From assembly GCA_031213475.1 (NCBI GenBank), contig JARUPZ010000009.1, positions 5,737,601-5,801,600 of the forward strand: a stretch of 64,000 bases of DNA, given 5' to 3'. The notes under the pieces are model-generated. The model searched no databases. It saw only the letters and a list, made by a program, of their open reading frames with translations, and was not told the DNA's origin. Positions 32,806 to 45,123 of this stretch are shown here, one piece after another (position 1 is the stretch's first letter; every line of letters starts with the position of its first letter). The position numbers and the translations under genes were made by a program. The DNA is from Nereocystis luetkeana. Taxonomy: Eukaryota; Sar; Phaeophyceae; Laminariales; Laminariaceae.

Positions 32806-33500
32806 ACGCTTCGCTCCACGGGCGGCCTACGCCGCCTGCTATGCGCTCGCTCAGGAAGGGAAAATACACCTTTTTATTAAGCAAAGCCGATAGAAGCCCG
32901 TGATTGAATGTGGTTTTTTCATGATCGATCGGATAACAGCTTCAAGCTGGCGACTTGATAATAATGTCAAGTGTCCCGCCGCCATGCTTTAAGATAAAAC
33001 AGCTCGGATGCCATATACTCTTCACTTTGCGGGCGGCTGCCGGACGTACGTGGCCCTCGACGCTCGCTCACTTACATGCCGTACGTGCGTACATACCCGA
33101 GGTAGGGTAATCCTTTTCCTCTTCTGACATGCTTACCGTACGTACTTCTGTACGACACACAGCATTTTCATCTTTGATATGGAATCAGGAAGCACAGCAC
33201 GGCACAGCAGCGCCGCAAACAAAATGAGAGCGAAACCGAAATAAATTGAAGAAAACATATCCCCGTCCCCTCATGAAATAATTTTCTGTCTAGTGAAACA
33301 CCTTGCGCCAGTCAAAAAACAAACAAACGTACAGCAGAGCTTCTCTCTCAGCCTCGTACGGTGCCGCCCCTCTCGCGACCACCTCGCCACCGATTCGGTC
33401 CGGGCAAATCTGTCCTTACTCTCTGCCAGAGTGAGCCCCGTCGACCGCTTGGCGTTTAGCCCGGTGCTCATCGTGGCCGTCGATCGCCAGGTCGACAAGG
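32806..33500. repeat. tandem duplication, copy 2
   Basis: Begins with the same hairpin block in weaker form (GGGCGGC-CTAC-GCCGCCT, 32820-32837). Continues with GTCCCGCCGCCA, ACATACCCGAGGTAGGGTAA, CCCCGTCCCCTC, CTCTCTCAGCCTCGTACG and GATTCGGTCCGGGCAAA, all mirrored in copy 1. Confidence 0.7.
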
Positions 33501-34028
33501 TTGCTAGTCAGACTCGGCAGCTTCCTCTATGAATTGAAACGTTGTCTCAAAATAAGGGTCGATCTTAACGACACATATAATATATATGGTATTTCGTTGT
33601 TTCCTGAAATTTTGGCATTTCACCAAACTCAGCGGGGGTTGAATCGTGTCGAGTTAGTGCCTCAGTTGGCTCTGGAAATAATCGTCCACCCGGCACAGAA
33701 CCGTCTCTACAGCAGCTGCGCTAGCGGAACCCATGGGTGGGGTGGCCCCACAGTAATCGCCCTGACTCGTAGGCAGGTGTCGGTGCCTTTGGGAGTGAAA
33801 TCCATTACCAACTCGTCACGCAAGGACGCCCAACGCTTTCCGAAAGCGACAAAGTCTCAGCTAATGCCGTCCCCGAGCTCAGTCGGTCGGCCACCTCGGT
33901 GCGTTCACCTTGCGAACTCGGCCACGAGATCCCAGAAAGCTATTGCGCCTTCTGCGTTCGGCCATGACTACCGAATGACCTTAAGAACGACCCCTGTCAG
34001 CTTTGTGCGCTCGCAAGTGGTCGCATAG
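33501..34028 (+). pseudogene. unknown repeated module, plus-strand copy
   Basis: The 175-codon frame ends with NSATRSQKAIAPSAFGHDYR, then SFVRSQVVA. A minus-strand copy at 50517-50741 reads KSATRAQTAIAPSVFGHELK, then VGHVRSRKVAQ. Nucleotide similarity spans about 33880-34060 against 50540-50720, so this is a dispersed repeat whose frame is kept in both copies. The APSxFGH string superficially recalls MCM helicases, but nothing around it fits. Product unknown. Confidence 0.35.
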
Positions 34029-34309
34029 CTCAAGCGGTGGGGTTGCCCGATCCTCTGCGGACTTGTATATAAATTTCCTGAAAAACCCTAAAACCTTTGA
34101 GGCGACTTTTCGGGGGGATGAAGTTTCTCGGCTTTTCCCTAAAATATTTCGGGAACATTCTGAAATTTCGGGAAATTACCGAAAAAAAATGAAAAACACT
34201 CGTCGTTAAGATCGATCCTAAGCACCGCATAAATATCATGTTGCAACATCGAGCGACCCTTATACTTCTTTGGACCAAATTGCCGTTTTTCTGGAAAAGA
34301 GCACTTTGC

Positions 34310-35420
34310 TCGTTTGCCCGCGAGTAATTTGTCGTGGTTCCTGTGGCGGGGCCCGCAGGAGGGCGATGTGGACTGTACGGTGCAAGCATTGGATCCGGCC
34401 GGGCTCCGTGGCCCATGCTCTACACGGTCAAAGTCACGTGACTCAGCAAGCCACTCAGGGGATGGTGTCACACTTACTTCCGAAAAGAAATCCAGGGGAT
34501 TGAACACTTACCGGGATCTTCGTATTTTTAGCTACAAATATCTTGTTTTTCTCGCTTCATGCTGCAACTAAAACAACAGCACACAGGGCTGCTCTAGTTC
34601 GTGCTGCTCGAGGTCGTGCTGCTCGCGCTCATCATGCTCGAGCAGTAGGCAGAAGTAAATCAGCAGCAACAGCAGCAGTGCTGCTTGAGTCGAGTATTGC
34701 TCGAGTGGTGCTGAGTGTTGCTGCTGCTGCTGCTGAGTGCTCGTGTGCTGGTGACTGCTTGACCACCATATATGAGAACACGGTGTATCCACCACGTGGA
34801 TTTGTTTGATGTATCTCGGTGCGATTCATCATTTTTTCGGATTTTTGTACAAGATATTGCGTTGCCTACAATAATACTGTCGAGCTCATCAAGCTCGAGG
34901 AGTACGCAGCAGAAAAACAACAGCATACAGCTCGAGTCGAGTGTTGTTCGAGTGCCGCCGGGTGCTGCTGCTGCTGCTGCTGCTGTTGAGTACTCGTGTG
35001 CCCGTGACTGCTTGGCCACGCCGTGCTCGGTTTTGTCTCGTGCACGTTGCGCTTCAGCAATCGAGTGATCGTGGCCCCGTGTCTGTTTTTTTTGCGGTGC
35101 AATAAGCCATGCTTGGAATGTTAACGTACTCATGCTCATGCGTGCGAGTGCTGCTCGAGCAGTACGTAGCTGTACAAGAACAGCCACAACAAGCGTAAGA
35201 GTGCTGCTCGAGTGCTGCTGAGTGTTGCTGCCGCTGCTGATAGTGCTCGTGTGCTCGTGACTGCTTGGCCACAAGACATGAGAAAACGCTGTATCCACCA
35301 CCTACTATACCTGGTAGAGTGTTTTTAGTATCTCGGTGCGATTCATCTTTCATTTATCAGAACTTCGTACGCCGTAGAATAGTGGTGCGTGTAATGCTGT
35401 AGTAGCCGAGTTTTCACCAC
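34310..35420. repeat. direct repeat with CTG-rich ~240-bp units, copy 1
   Basis: Aligns with 36950-38115. It starts with GGGGCCCGCAGG...TCCGGCCGGGCTCCGTGGCC, then CTG-rich units near 34600-34800, 34890-35060 and 35120-35330. Each unit ends in a TGTATCCACCAC and GTATCTCGGTGCGATTCATC block. TACCTGGTA (35308-35316) sits between these blocks in the third unit but not in the first. Confidence 0.75.
35308..35316. repeat. TACCTGGTA site within a CTG-repeat unit
   Basis: This unit and the one at 37612-37620 carry TACCTGGTA between CCACCAC and GTATCTCGG. The unit at 34790-34830 lacks it, with fewer bases in between. The pair of filled units and one shorter unit fits a footprint inherited by duplication. 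Confidence 0.5.
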
Positions 35421-35639
35421 CCTTTCTACAATGTGCCCGTGTCACGCGGTTGGTTTATCATTCTGCTACTCTTGTTGTTGCTGCAACTACTGCTACTACT
35501 ACACACAATCCCTGTGTAGCTGCTACTCCTGCTGTTGCTGGCACTGGTTGCTGTTCTTGCGGCTAACTTTAATATGTTTTTAACCGTGCCATACGGTTGC
35601 TTATCTTGCTGCTCCTGTTGTTGCCAAGCATGCTGAAAC

Positions 35640-36650
35640 AAGTGCGAAGTAACCAGCTTTTACAGACCCTCCAGATCATTCATACGGAACTCCTGCAGAT
35701 CATACAGATCCTGCAAATCGCATCCTTGTTAAGATGTACAGATCATCCAGATCATACAAATTCCACGCAGGTAGATCATACATATTATCCTGCAAATCAT
35801 ACAGATCCAACCCGGTAGAGATGTACATATTACACAGATTCCACTCAGGTACATGCGTGTGAAATATCCACCTCATACAGACCCGCCCCGGCTAAACAAG
35901 ATAGAAACAAGTGTGAAGTATCCATTTATCCAGATCCTCCAGATCTTCAAAAAGTCCCGCAGATCATACAGATCCTCAGGTGATAAAGATCATGCAGATC
36001 GATGACACAGGCCGATAAACATCTGCAGATTATGCAGATCGTACAGACCCTATATCGCTATAGATGTATAGATCGGTAGACCGCACAGACCCAACCCCGG
36101 TCAAACCGTACTGATTGCACAGATCACACTGATTCTACTCAGCAGGTACACATCCTCGAGAATTGTAACAAAACGGATCCCCTTCCGGCAAAAAAAAATG
36201 AAATGCCATTAAAATCAACCAGATCCAACCTGGCCCACAAGTGGAAATGATACGAACCATACCTGTCTCTCCAGGCAAACTAGTTATAGTTTGTAGATAA
36301 TCGATTCTTCGACTCATTCATGCAGATCCTCCATATCATGCACACATGGCGTGCAGATCATCCCACCTGGCACGCAAGCGCAACCATAAACACCAAGCAG
36401 ATATCACCGCCAAAAAAAGTGTGATACACGTACATTATACAGACCGTGCAGATCGTACAAATCATTCGGATCACGCGGACCGACCCACGTAGAACTATTC
36501 ATCAGTTAATCACGGCACGTGCATAATCGATTAACATGTATGCGTATTTCATGCAGATCGTGCAGACCCCACCCAGTAGAGGTGTTCATATCATCAAGAA
36601 TAACGTCTATCGATGATACAGATCCCACCCATGCAATACAATACCTGGAT
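35640..36650. repeat. CAGATC-type minisatellite
   Basis: Short units around CATACAGATCCTGCAGATC repeat for about 1 kb with decreasing regularity. TACCAGGTA lies just beyond at 36721-36729. No genes seen. Confidence 0.75.
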
Positions 36651-36949
36651 GATACGAGCACCGTCAATTTCGTTCTTAGTGCTACGCTTTCCTTTGAGCG
36701 TTAAAGCAGTCCATCTCTCCTACCAGGTATACGCCAGGACATGCGAGAGCATCGAAGACGAGACTACTACTCTTCGCATTTTGCAGCAGACCACAGTAGC
36801 CCATAACTCAGTTTACTCCGAGTTAATTTTTACTCAATCAAAAATATGCAAGTGTTTTACATACGTCTCCCTTTTCAACTTGCGACACCCCCCGGATTTC
36901 ATGCCACCCACATCCCGAAGGGGAAACTTGTATTACTTTGTACCAAATG

Positions 36950-38115
36950 GCCGTGGGTCTTTTTTCGTGCTTCCTGCTGCGGGGCCCGCAGGGGGGCGGC
37001 GTGGATAGTACGATGCAAGCGTTGGCTCCGGCCGGGCTCCGTGGCCCATTCTCTAGGTGGTGAAAGTCGCGTGACTCAGCAAGAAAATCAGGGGATGTGT
37101 TCCCATTGTCGAAAAGCCATCCAGAGGCTAAAACACAACCCCGGGTCTTCGTATTTTCAGCTGCCAAGTGTTTGTTTTCTCGCCTTTTGCTGCAACTGCA
37201 GCAACATCAAACAACAGTGCTGCTCGAGTTAGGCAACAGCAACAACAGGCGGATGAGTGCTGCTGAAGTCGAGTGTTGCTCCAGTGCCGCTGCGTGCTGC
37301 TGCTGACGGCCTGGCCTCGCCGTACTCGTCTTTGATTCGAACTCGTTGCGCTTGAGCAGTCGAATGATCGTGGTCCCGGGTCATTTGGTTTTCAGGTGCG
37401 ATAGACTTGAAAACCTTCTCATGCTCGTGCGCTCGAGTGCTCCTCGAGCAGTACGCAACAGTACGCAACAGAAACAACAGGCGTACGAGTGCTGCTCGAA
37501 TCGAGGGTTGCTCGAGTGCTGGTGAGGGTTGCTGCTGCTGCTGCTGAGTGCTCGTGTGCCCGTGACGGGTTGGCCACAAGACATGACAACACGCTGTATC
37601 CACCACGTACATACCTGGTAGTTTGTTTTTAGTATCTCGGTGCGATTCATCATATATCGGATCGTTGTATTAATACCACGTATTGCGTTGCGTGAAACAA
37701 TGTCGAGCTCTACGCAAGCAGTACGCAGAAGCAAAACAAGAGCAATAACAGACGTAGGAGTGCTACTCGAGTCGCGTTTTGCTGCAGTGCTGCTGGGTGC
37801 TGTTGCCGCTGCTGCTGCTGAGTGCTCGTGTGCCCGTGACTGCTTGGCCACGCCGTGGTCGTGTTTGTCTCGTGCTCGTTGCGCTTGTGCAATCGAGTGA
37901 TCGTGGTCACGTGTCATTTTTTTGGCGATGCGTTAGGCTGGAAACTTGCTCATGTTCGTGTGCTCGAGTCCTGCTCGAGCAGTACGTAGCATTACAAGAA
38001 CAGCAACAACAGACGTACGATTGCTGCTCGAATCGAGTCTTGCTCGAGTGCTGCTGAATGTTGCTGCTGCTGCTGCTGCTGAGTGCTCGTGTGCTCTGCT
38101 TGGCCACAAGCCATA
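36950..38115. repeat. direct repeat with CTG-rich ~240-bp units, copy 2
   Basis: Second copy of 34310-35420, starting GCGGGGCCCGCAGGGGGGCG. Units lie near 37200-37310, 37400-37620, 37690-37880 and 37930-38110. Minus-strand frames rich in His, Ser and Gln are repeat translations. Confidence 0.75.
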
Positions 38116-39135
38116 AGAGGCGACCACTCTGCGACCTACTTGTCCATGAGGTGCCTTTACCCGTGGTGTCTAACGCCTGGCACGGTTCCCCTGCTGCACA
38201 TGACATCGCCAGTGTTGATATGGTTATACAGTACTGCTCGGCAGATGAGGGTATGATCAATCATAGAAGGAGTACTGCCGTTTCGTAGGTACAGGTGTTG
38301 CTGTATCCTGTCCTATCCTTAGTGAGCTCCTGTAGTGACATGGAGCCATGCACGGACCCACCATTGCCGGACGAAATCATACAGCGATTTGCACCCCACT
38401 AGAGCGGGAGTCCACACAAATTTGAGCCGCACTCTTATGATCACTGTCAAACAGTCCCTTGTCGACGGAGTACGGAATAAGCTGAGTGTTTTCTGTTTCC
38501 TCCGCCGGTGTGTTATCGAACCAACGGTGTAGCAACCAAAATGGTCAGAGGTTCCTCACTCGAAAGGAGTGCCTGCGCTCTATACCTAGCGCTTAAGTCC
38601 CAAATCGCGGGCGCTCCTATCACACAGCCGTGTATGTCCTGTTTTATAAACGACGTGACACACCACAATACAGTGAATCGGTTTGCAACCCATGTATGCT
38701 CTGCCATTGTACCTACCTAGTGCATTGATTGCCGTTTGTACTCATCATGTTTTGCTCTTCTCCTAAGCGTTTGGAATGCATATTCAATGTTTTTACCTCG
38801 CGATCACCCGATGCCCCACATGAGGGAGAGTATGATTTAACGTTGAATTCCTATTCACCTACAGATGCCATCCTACCAGATCGAGCGCACTGTGCAGGAC
38901 TGCTGATTGGAAGACGACCGGCTGTCTTCAGCAGTGAATCCGTAAGCGTGTCTTTGTAATTGTTCTACACACCGACACAGTTTCGTTAGCTGGATTTTTT
39001 CAAGTCTCTGCCACACACCCTGTGGGGACTCACTGCGGATTTTCTTGTGTTTCCCCCTTTTCCTTTTTACTGATTACATTTGTTTCCGTTTTTGTTGATT
39101 TTGTTTAGTTGTCTTTCTAGCATTTTCTCTCTTTT
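38116..39135. other. no gene recognised
   Basis: Short frames only, no motif. Confidence 0.4.
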
Positions 39136-40015
39136 TTAAAGTGATGGCTGTTGGTACGGGTAACGGCTAGGGGACGTAGGTGTATCTGGCAGCTCGAAAG
39201 CTGGGCTTCGCTTCTTGTGATTGAGATCTTCTTCATTGTAGGCGAGAACAGACGAAATTAATAGTTAAACTAGGTGGACATATAGGTTTTTGCGTGTACC
39301 ATGGGTCGTCTTTTCTATGGCCCCCCGTAAGCGTAGAAAAGTGAGAGGTAGGGGGGAAGCACTCGACACCAATATGTACTCGGCTAACCCCAAGACAAAG
39401 GTTATCCCCTCTCATCTGACGTACTACTACCGAAGTTTCCAATGGTTACCGATGGTTCTTCTTCTACTATACGAACTACTCCTTTCGCGGCTTCATCTCC
39501 ATTAATGAGCATTGCTCTCCTATAACGGGCTATCCGCCCTGAAAAAGACTCCTCAAACAACCATATTCGCGACAAACAGAATATCTGCCCGGTAATTGAA
39601 CTATTTGGAGTGTTCTCGTACCCCTGAAACTTCAAACTTCATACCAGGTCCAATGTTTCCTGTATATTTGTATATTGAGTATTTCCCTAGTATGACCTTA
39701 GCCCACTCTGAATACTCGCAAACGAATACCACGCGATATGCTATAGATGATCGCGACGTTCACCCGAAAAAACCAATAATAGGAGGTCGAGGATGCGGCA
39801 ATTCAAAACAAAGCAAAGGACGCCATACATTCCCCCACACCTCGCGACAAGATCTGAACACCACGAAGGGGGGAGTGTTCGTTGAGAACAACAAATAAAA
39901 AAAAAGTGAATCGACGCCAGATGTCAAGGGATGGCCGTTGGTAAGGGTACGAGTAAGGGGCACAAGTGTATCTGGCAGCTGAGATGCAGTGCTTCGCTTT
40001 TCCCGAATCCGATTA
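39136..40015. repeat. direct repeat pair upstream of the gypsy element
   Basis: 39139-39235 and 39919-40010 share GATGGC(T/C)GTTGGTA, GTGTATCTGGCAGCT and GCTTCGCTT. They could be remnants of LTR/leader sequence of the element that follows. A purine-rich GAAGGGGGGAG followed by TGTTCG near 39866 resembles a polypurine-tract/LTR junction, but no matching LTR was confirmed. Confidence 0.4.
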
Positions 40016-40110
40016 TAGTACAGGATGCCCAACCGGTGTATCTTCACTTGATCATGGGACTTCTAAAGTTACCCTCTTCCAGGAAAGCTTAAACCATTCT
40101 ATCAGTCACA

Positions 40111-43100
40111 ATGCAACCTCGTGACCAACCACTTATTGCAACCTCGTTACCGACCACTGATTCTGTGACCGTACCTCGACGTTTCCCTCCCCCATGCCTG
40201 CGGCTGCGCCTTCTCGTTCGCTCTCGACCCTCTAGACATCGACTCCTGTTCCAATATTTATACGACTCTGCCTCACCCCAAAGACGTCGAGGTGCATTAC
40301 GAATGATCCGGCGACGACGCGACGGCTTATCACGTTAGCCACTTCACCGACCAGGACCTCCCGACTCGTTCTGGTACTGCTGAGAAACTCACGGCAGACC
40401 CGGCCGAGAAGCTTGCCAGCCCGGTTTTTGCAGTCTACTCGGCAGCAATACCACCCACTCAATGGGCGACGCTACAGCCGATGCTAAGCAGGGACATGGC
40501 CATGAAGGCCCTAGTGACGGACAGAAGAAAGTGCTCGGGATATTAATGGAAGCACCGTACTTTTCATGAAGCCACCAGTGCGGCCACGTCCCGTTGCGCC
40601 TAGAACCGGGTGAGGATGCTGTCGCTGGAAGCATCCAACGCCCAGCTCCACCAGCAGCTGGTGGCCGCCGACCAAGGCTTGTCGCGAGCTCTCTCCTGCA
40701 CAGAGTCTTCGGTCCGCGCATTGGTAGATGCCGAGCAATCGGTACGGTCATTCACGGCCAGCCGTCGCCTACACCGGCATGATTGCCCGGGCCCTCGTCA
40801 AGATACCTCGCCGTCCTCCCTTGAATGCGATTTCTCTTGTGTCTCGCCTCGTTCCGTTCGTCATGTCCGCAGTTTGTTTAAGTGCCGCCCCGTCGATTCC
40901 TGGTTGATCGGCGTTCGCTTCGTCGAATTCACCTCCTCCGAGCATCACGACCTCCTCGCCACGTGCGTTTCCGACATCAGAACCATTGCGCGGGCCTTGC
41001 TGAGCACCTTCAAGTTTTTTTCGCGGAAAAACTTCCGAATTGGTGGTCCACCACAGTGACACGGTGCCCCGCGTCACCTAAGCTGGACTCAGCAGTCCAC
41101 GCCCTGCTGGACATTCCGAGGAAAGTCTATACCGGTTCCGGCGGCTGCGTGGCGTGGCTAGGTTTCTCCACCCTCGGCGCCGCCGCCGTCTCGTACAGAC
41201 CGCGCAGACAACACGGCGTATCCTCCCTTCACCACGGTCGCCGCGACAATGGCCGACAAGACCGCTCGAACGATTGGCGCAGGAGCAATTCCACAGACAG
41301 CGGGCGGTGCAGAAGAACTGGCGGCATGCTTGGAGCCGCAGTGGTAGCAGCAGCAGCGCCGTGGCTTGGCGGACAAATTCGGATAAGGAGTAACCTGAAG
41401 ACCAGGAGGACATCACGGAATTGAAAACCCCCAGGCAAGTGACGACTTCATTGATGGATATGCCGTCCAGGGAAAAGTTGTACTCGCTTTTCCGTAGCGA
41501 ATTCGCCACTGACCGCGATCTCCTATTGTCCTCGCCGATAGCCCACGTTCGACAAGTGGTCAAAGCTTCCATTAGACCTGCAAGACACCAGTATATCACT
41601 ATCGACTTGCGCAAAGTCGACCGTGTTGTCTCCCCTTTTTTTCGGCTCTGCAATAGCTAGAAAGGAAGCCATGCAACAACTCATTCAAGGTATCAGACGT
41701 GCCCTGGTAGACATTGTACATTTCTGCAATGCCCAATGTATCCAAGGCCTCGCGGGCAACGTATGGCTCCGAGGTTGAGAATGACCCCTCCAACAAGTGA
41801 TTGTGAAAGCAATCGTCTCTGACCGCCCCTTTTCCTCTGACGTCATGTCCGTGTTCGACAATTTTTAGCACTGGTGAGCAAAGTCTTTGATAAATACGCC
41901 ACCGAACCAGAGGCCTTCAACCAGTTCCTTTGCCTTCACTGCAGCCACTGCTGTGACGACGGCAACGGTACTGTCGTATTCCAGCGGTTGCATGCATTTA
42001 GAATTGCGTATGGGACCCCGCTCGATTAGTATTTTCGATCTTTCAGAGTGGATATTTCTAGCGTTACGGGTTTCGAGAACCATTGGGCTCCGAATCTGTA
42101 GACAGATTTCTAACTGGTCCAGCGTAGCGTAAGAAATCAGTGCCTCGGACGCATGCCCACGTTTAATCCGGGTTCTTTGGGCACTGCTCCCACCCCGTTT
42201 TTTTCGATCGATGGCAAGTGGTTGTTTTCCAGACCATGGCGACTATCAGGACTCCCGCCATGAACGGCGATTGGTTTTTGCTTTGCCCCGTTTGGTGGGC
42301 CTTTATTTGCAACCGTATGCAGGATATCGCCCTCGTAGTAGACCTGCCGCCTCGTCGTCCCGCTCGGGACACGTGAACTACTTTCGCAAGCCTGTTATGA
42401 TGAGCGTCGTATATGCCGACCATTGTGATTCTGATTCGTATATCCATAACCACGACCACTGGACGACTAACCTTTCCTGCTGGGAAATAATTTTCCAAGT
42501 CTCCGAATTGTTTCAAAGCAATGAAACCAGGTTATGGACGCCGCTTATTACACCCGAAGAACGCACGCCATTGTACCGCGGCAACGAAGGTCGCTGGTTA
42601 AACAGCCCGGAACTGATCAGCCTCTTTACCACTGCGCTAATGCTCTCTTGTTATCGTTTTTTTCGTTCCTGCCTGAACCCCCAGCTAGGTCAACTAGGCG
42701 AGAATGGCGACACATAGAGTCATTGGCAGCAGTGTATGGCCTCCCACCGTCGCCGTGACCACTCTGTACGTGGCAAACACACACGCTCGGCGTCTACCTC
42801 TGACCATTGTAGAACTTCTTCCAGAGCCAATGACAACTGTTCACGGGGGCAACCCCCATGCGCCTTCGCAAACATATGAACCCAACAATTGACAAATTGA
42901 CTACCAACACGTTTGGGAGGCTTCACAAGAACCCTCCCAAACCAAAGGAACTGCGCCTTAGTCTCTGGTGGAGTACAAACCTAAAACATGCAACACTTCC
43001 GGCCCGCGCCTGGGGCGGTGGGACCCCCAGCACGCACCACGGTGGCTAGAACAATGGCAACCCCAATAAAAGCCATCCGGGGCGTTTCGCTTCGGGTGAC

Positions 43101-43350
43101 CGCCCAACATCGGTGCTTCCCAGGTCCTACTCCCGCCTGAACGACTGGAAGACAATACACGGACCTTTTCAAGCGGAAGGTTTCCATCCCAATAGAAACC
43201 GTGTTATTAAGCATGTCATGCAGCATGATAATGGCACTCACGACGCTCCCCCCCCTCGCGTAGACGAACACCAACGTCCCACAATATCCCCCCCCCCCCC
43301 CCCCCGAGAAATTTTACCACAGGGTCAGATCGCCTACTACGCTTGATAAC
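40111..43350 (+). pseudogene. gag-like region
   Basis: Starts with MQPRDQPLIATSLPTTDS at 40111. A second frame (about 40290-40750, with stops) includes FTDQDLPTRSGTAEKL and a coiled-coil-like SLEASNAQLHQQLVAADQGL. Further open stretches are 41421-41660 (REKLYSLFRSEFATDRDLLL) and 42211-42717, the longest (168 codons). No zinc knuckle was found. Assignment rests on position upstream of pol and on the coiled coil. Gag would form the particle. Confidence 0.5.
43288..43304. repeat. poly-C tract
   Basis: Seventeen C in a row inside the decayed gag region. Confidence 0.8.
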
Positions 43351-44100
43351 CCATGTACAAACGACAGAAATATAGGTCGTTCGCTTGCGTCTCCCAACTC
43401 ACTACCACAGTCCAACCAACACATCTGGAGTTTTCTACCCGAAGGGGAACGTCGCCTGGAGAGGTGCCTACCGGAGTCCCCGGCGGCGGATTTCCTTTTC
43501 GGCGCTCCGCTCTGCGTCTGTGGGAAGGACTCGTCGTGAACCCACGCTTTGCACCATTGACGAAAAATAAATCGAGCTTGCTCCTCTCGATGCTCCTTCT
43601 TATCAGAGTAGGGCAAAGGGGTAGTCCCCGGCCTACGGCTCAACGCCGGCGGCAAGCCAGCCAGTAGGGGGCGCATTTCCAGCACAGGGTGAAACCGCAG
43701 CTACACCCTTCTCGGAAAAACCCAACACCTTTGTTCCAGACGGGGGCCGACGTGTCATCCGGGAGGGACATATCCCAACTGTCCCGCGGACAGTATTAAC
43801 AACTTCTGTTTTTGTTCATCCACTTACATCGCCCTCCACACAGGCGACGGACGACTCGATGACCTTGCATAGGAACGTCGATCTGGATTCCTCTGTCGAT
43901 CCCCAATGAATGTTACGAGACAAATATACAACCCACCTAGGCGAAAGCGTACTCACCTTGTGCCTAAAAATGAGAACCCTGGAGGGACCAGTAACCCATC
44001 GGCCACAGTTCCCGAAAAGCGGATTTTCCAGCTATCAGAACATCCTGAAGCCATGCTCACCACTGGCTCACGCCGCGAATACCGGCCTTGCGTTTTTGTT
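43351..44100 (+). other. decayed interdomain region
   Basis: Fragmentary frames (43353-43667, 43910-44254) in the expected gag/protease connection. No domain recognised until the NADAR-like segment. Confidence 0.35.
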
Positions 44101-44600
44101 GCATCTCGGCAATACTGCGCCCCACAGCTGTGTTGTTCAGGCAACCTCCCTCTTGCCTCTCGCAATGGACCCCTTCCAGATTTACCATAGACGGTGCTTC
44201 CTAATTGTTCGGGGAACAGTGTTTCGACGCAGAAATTCGCCGCTCTGTCGGTGACCACCCCGCGTCTCATCTGATTTTACTTGTGCCGACCGAAAGCTGC
44301 GCAAACAGGATGGACGCGAAGTACAAGGTTGTGATGCTACGGTGTGGGAACACGGACAGGAAAAAAAGGTTCTCGGTGGCTCACACGCGAATTTCGCCCA
44401 AACGGCAGCCATACGACAGCACCTAGTGCATACCGGCGACCGGCTGCTTTCACGAGCTAGCACTTACGATACCATACGGGGGATAGGCTACGGAGCAGGC
44501 TACCAAAACGCCCATTTCCCCTTTTGGCCACACCTTGTTACGAAACGCCCTGCAGTTTGTGTGCCACCTCCTTGGCGACCGCGTCCCATCACCGGCGCAC
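44100..44600 (+). pseudogene. NADAR-like (DUF1768) domain, frameshifted
   Basis: The first frame reads LSQWTPSRFTIDGAS, a stop at 44202, then FGEQCFDAEIRRSVGD and MDAKYKVVMLRCGN. This matches the NADAR pattern SN-F-x-IDG-x-x-Y-x-x-x-EQ-x-x-x-A. The next frame (from 44342) reads AAIRQHLVHTGDRLLSRAST and YDTIRGIGYG, matching the C-terminal TGD-LL-A-P-D-WGIG block. A third frame continues TLLRNALQFVCHLLGDR. NADAR enzymes are N-glycosidases: YbiA acts on riboflavin intermediates, and others remove ADP-ribose from guanine in DNA. It lies between gag and protease. Two frameshifts and a stop make this copy dead. Confidence 0.7.
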
Positions 44601-44839
44601 TGTCGTTGTACTTCTCCCCCGTGAAGCGATTATTTCACGCAGGGTCGATTATGGTTTGATGAGTTCGACACCTCGTCTCAATAGCGGCCTTCGACCTGTG
44701 GTTTGGCCACCGCCTACTTTGGCTATTTGACCTTCGTGCCAAACTCTCTATGGGATCATGGTGGCAGCATCTCCTAGGTGACCCAGCGCAGAAGGCATCC
44801 CCCCAAGTATCCAACCCGTCACTGAGCAGGGACCGTGCG

Positions 44840-45110
44840 TCGTCTTTGGTATGGTTACTATGTGCCACGTTTCGTTTACGACGAACGTCACGCTGCACGG
44901 CGGCCACGCCTCCTCTTAATGTGGATGCGTCGACAGTTTGGATACAGGTTGCCCAAAGTCATTCCTACCTCTCAAATCCCGGGAGCACATGGTGCGATCT
45001 AGTTCAGAATCAACAATCTGCGAGACGCGCCCCCCCCTCACGATTCTGGGTGTAATTCGGAAGCCCATTTCGATGCAGACCTCTACAACAGTCCGCTTGA
45101 TCAAATAATT
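44840..45110 (+). pseudogene. retropepsin-type aspartic protease
   Basis: One open frame contains CVDSLDTGCPKSFLPLK with the catalytic DTG at 44941-44949, and TRPPLTILGVIRKP with the ILG flap-side motif at 45043-45051, then TTVRLIK and a stop. Retropepsins cut the Gag-Pol polyprotein. The frame is lost just before TACCAGGTA at 45115. Confidence 0.65.
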
Positions 45111-45114
45111 CTTG

Positions 45115-45123
45115 TACCAGGTA
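45115..45123. repeat. TACCAGGTA site in the decayed pol region
   Basis: Copy of the 9-mer directly after the protease motif block, at a point where the frame is lost (FLYQV then stop). No sister copy is available to show an empty site. Confidence 0.4.

Noticed and set aside
39866-39900. LTR start after a polypurine tract (GAAGGGGGGAG-TGTTCG)
   Set aside because: No second copy or LTR end could be matched in the window, so not called as an LTR.
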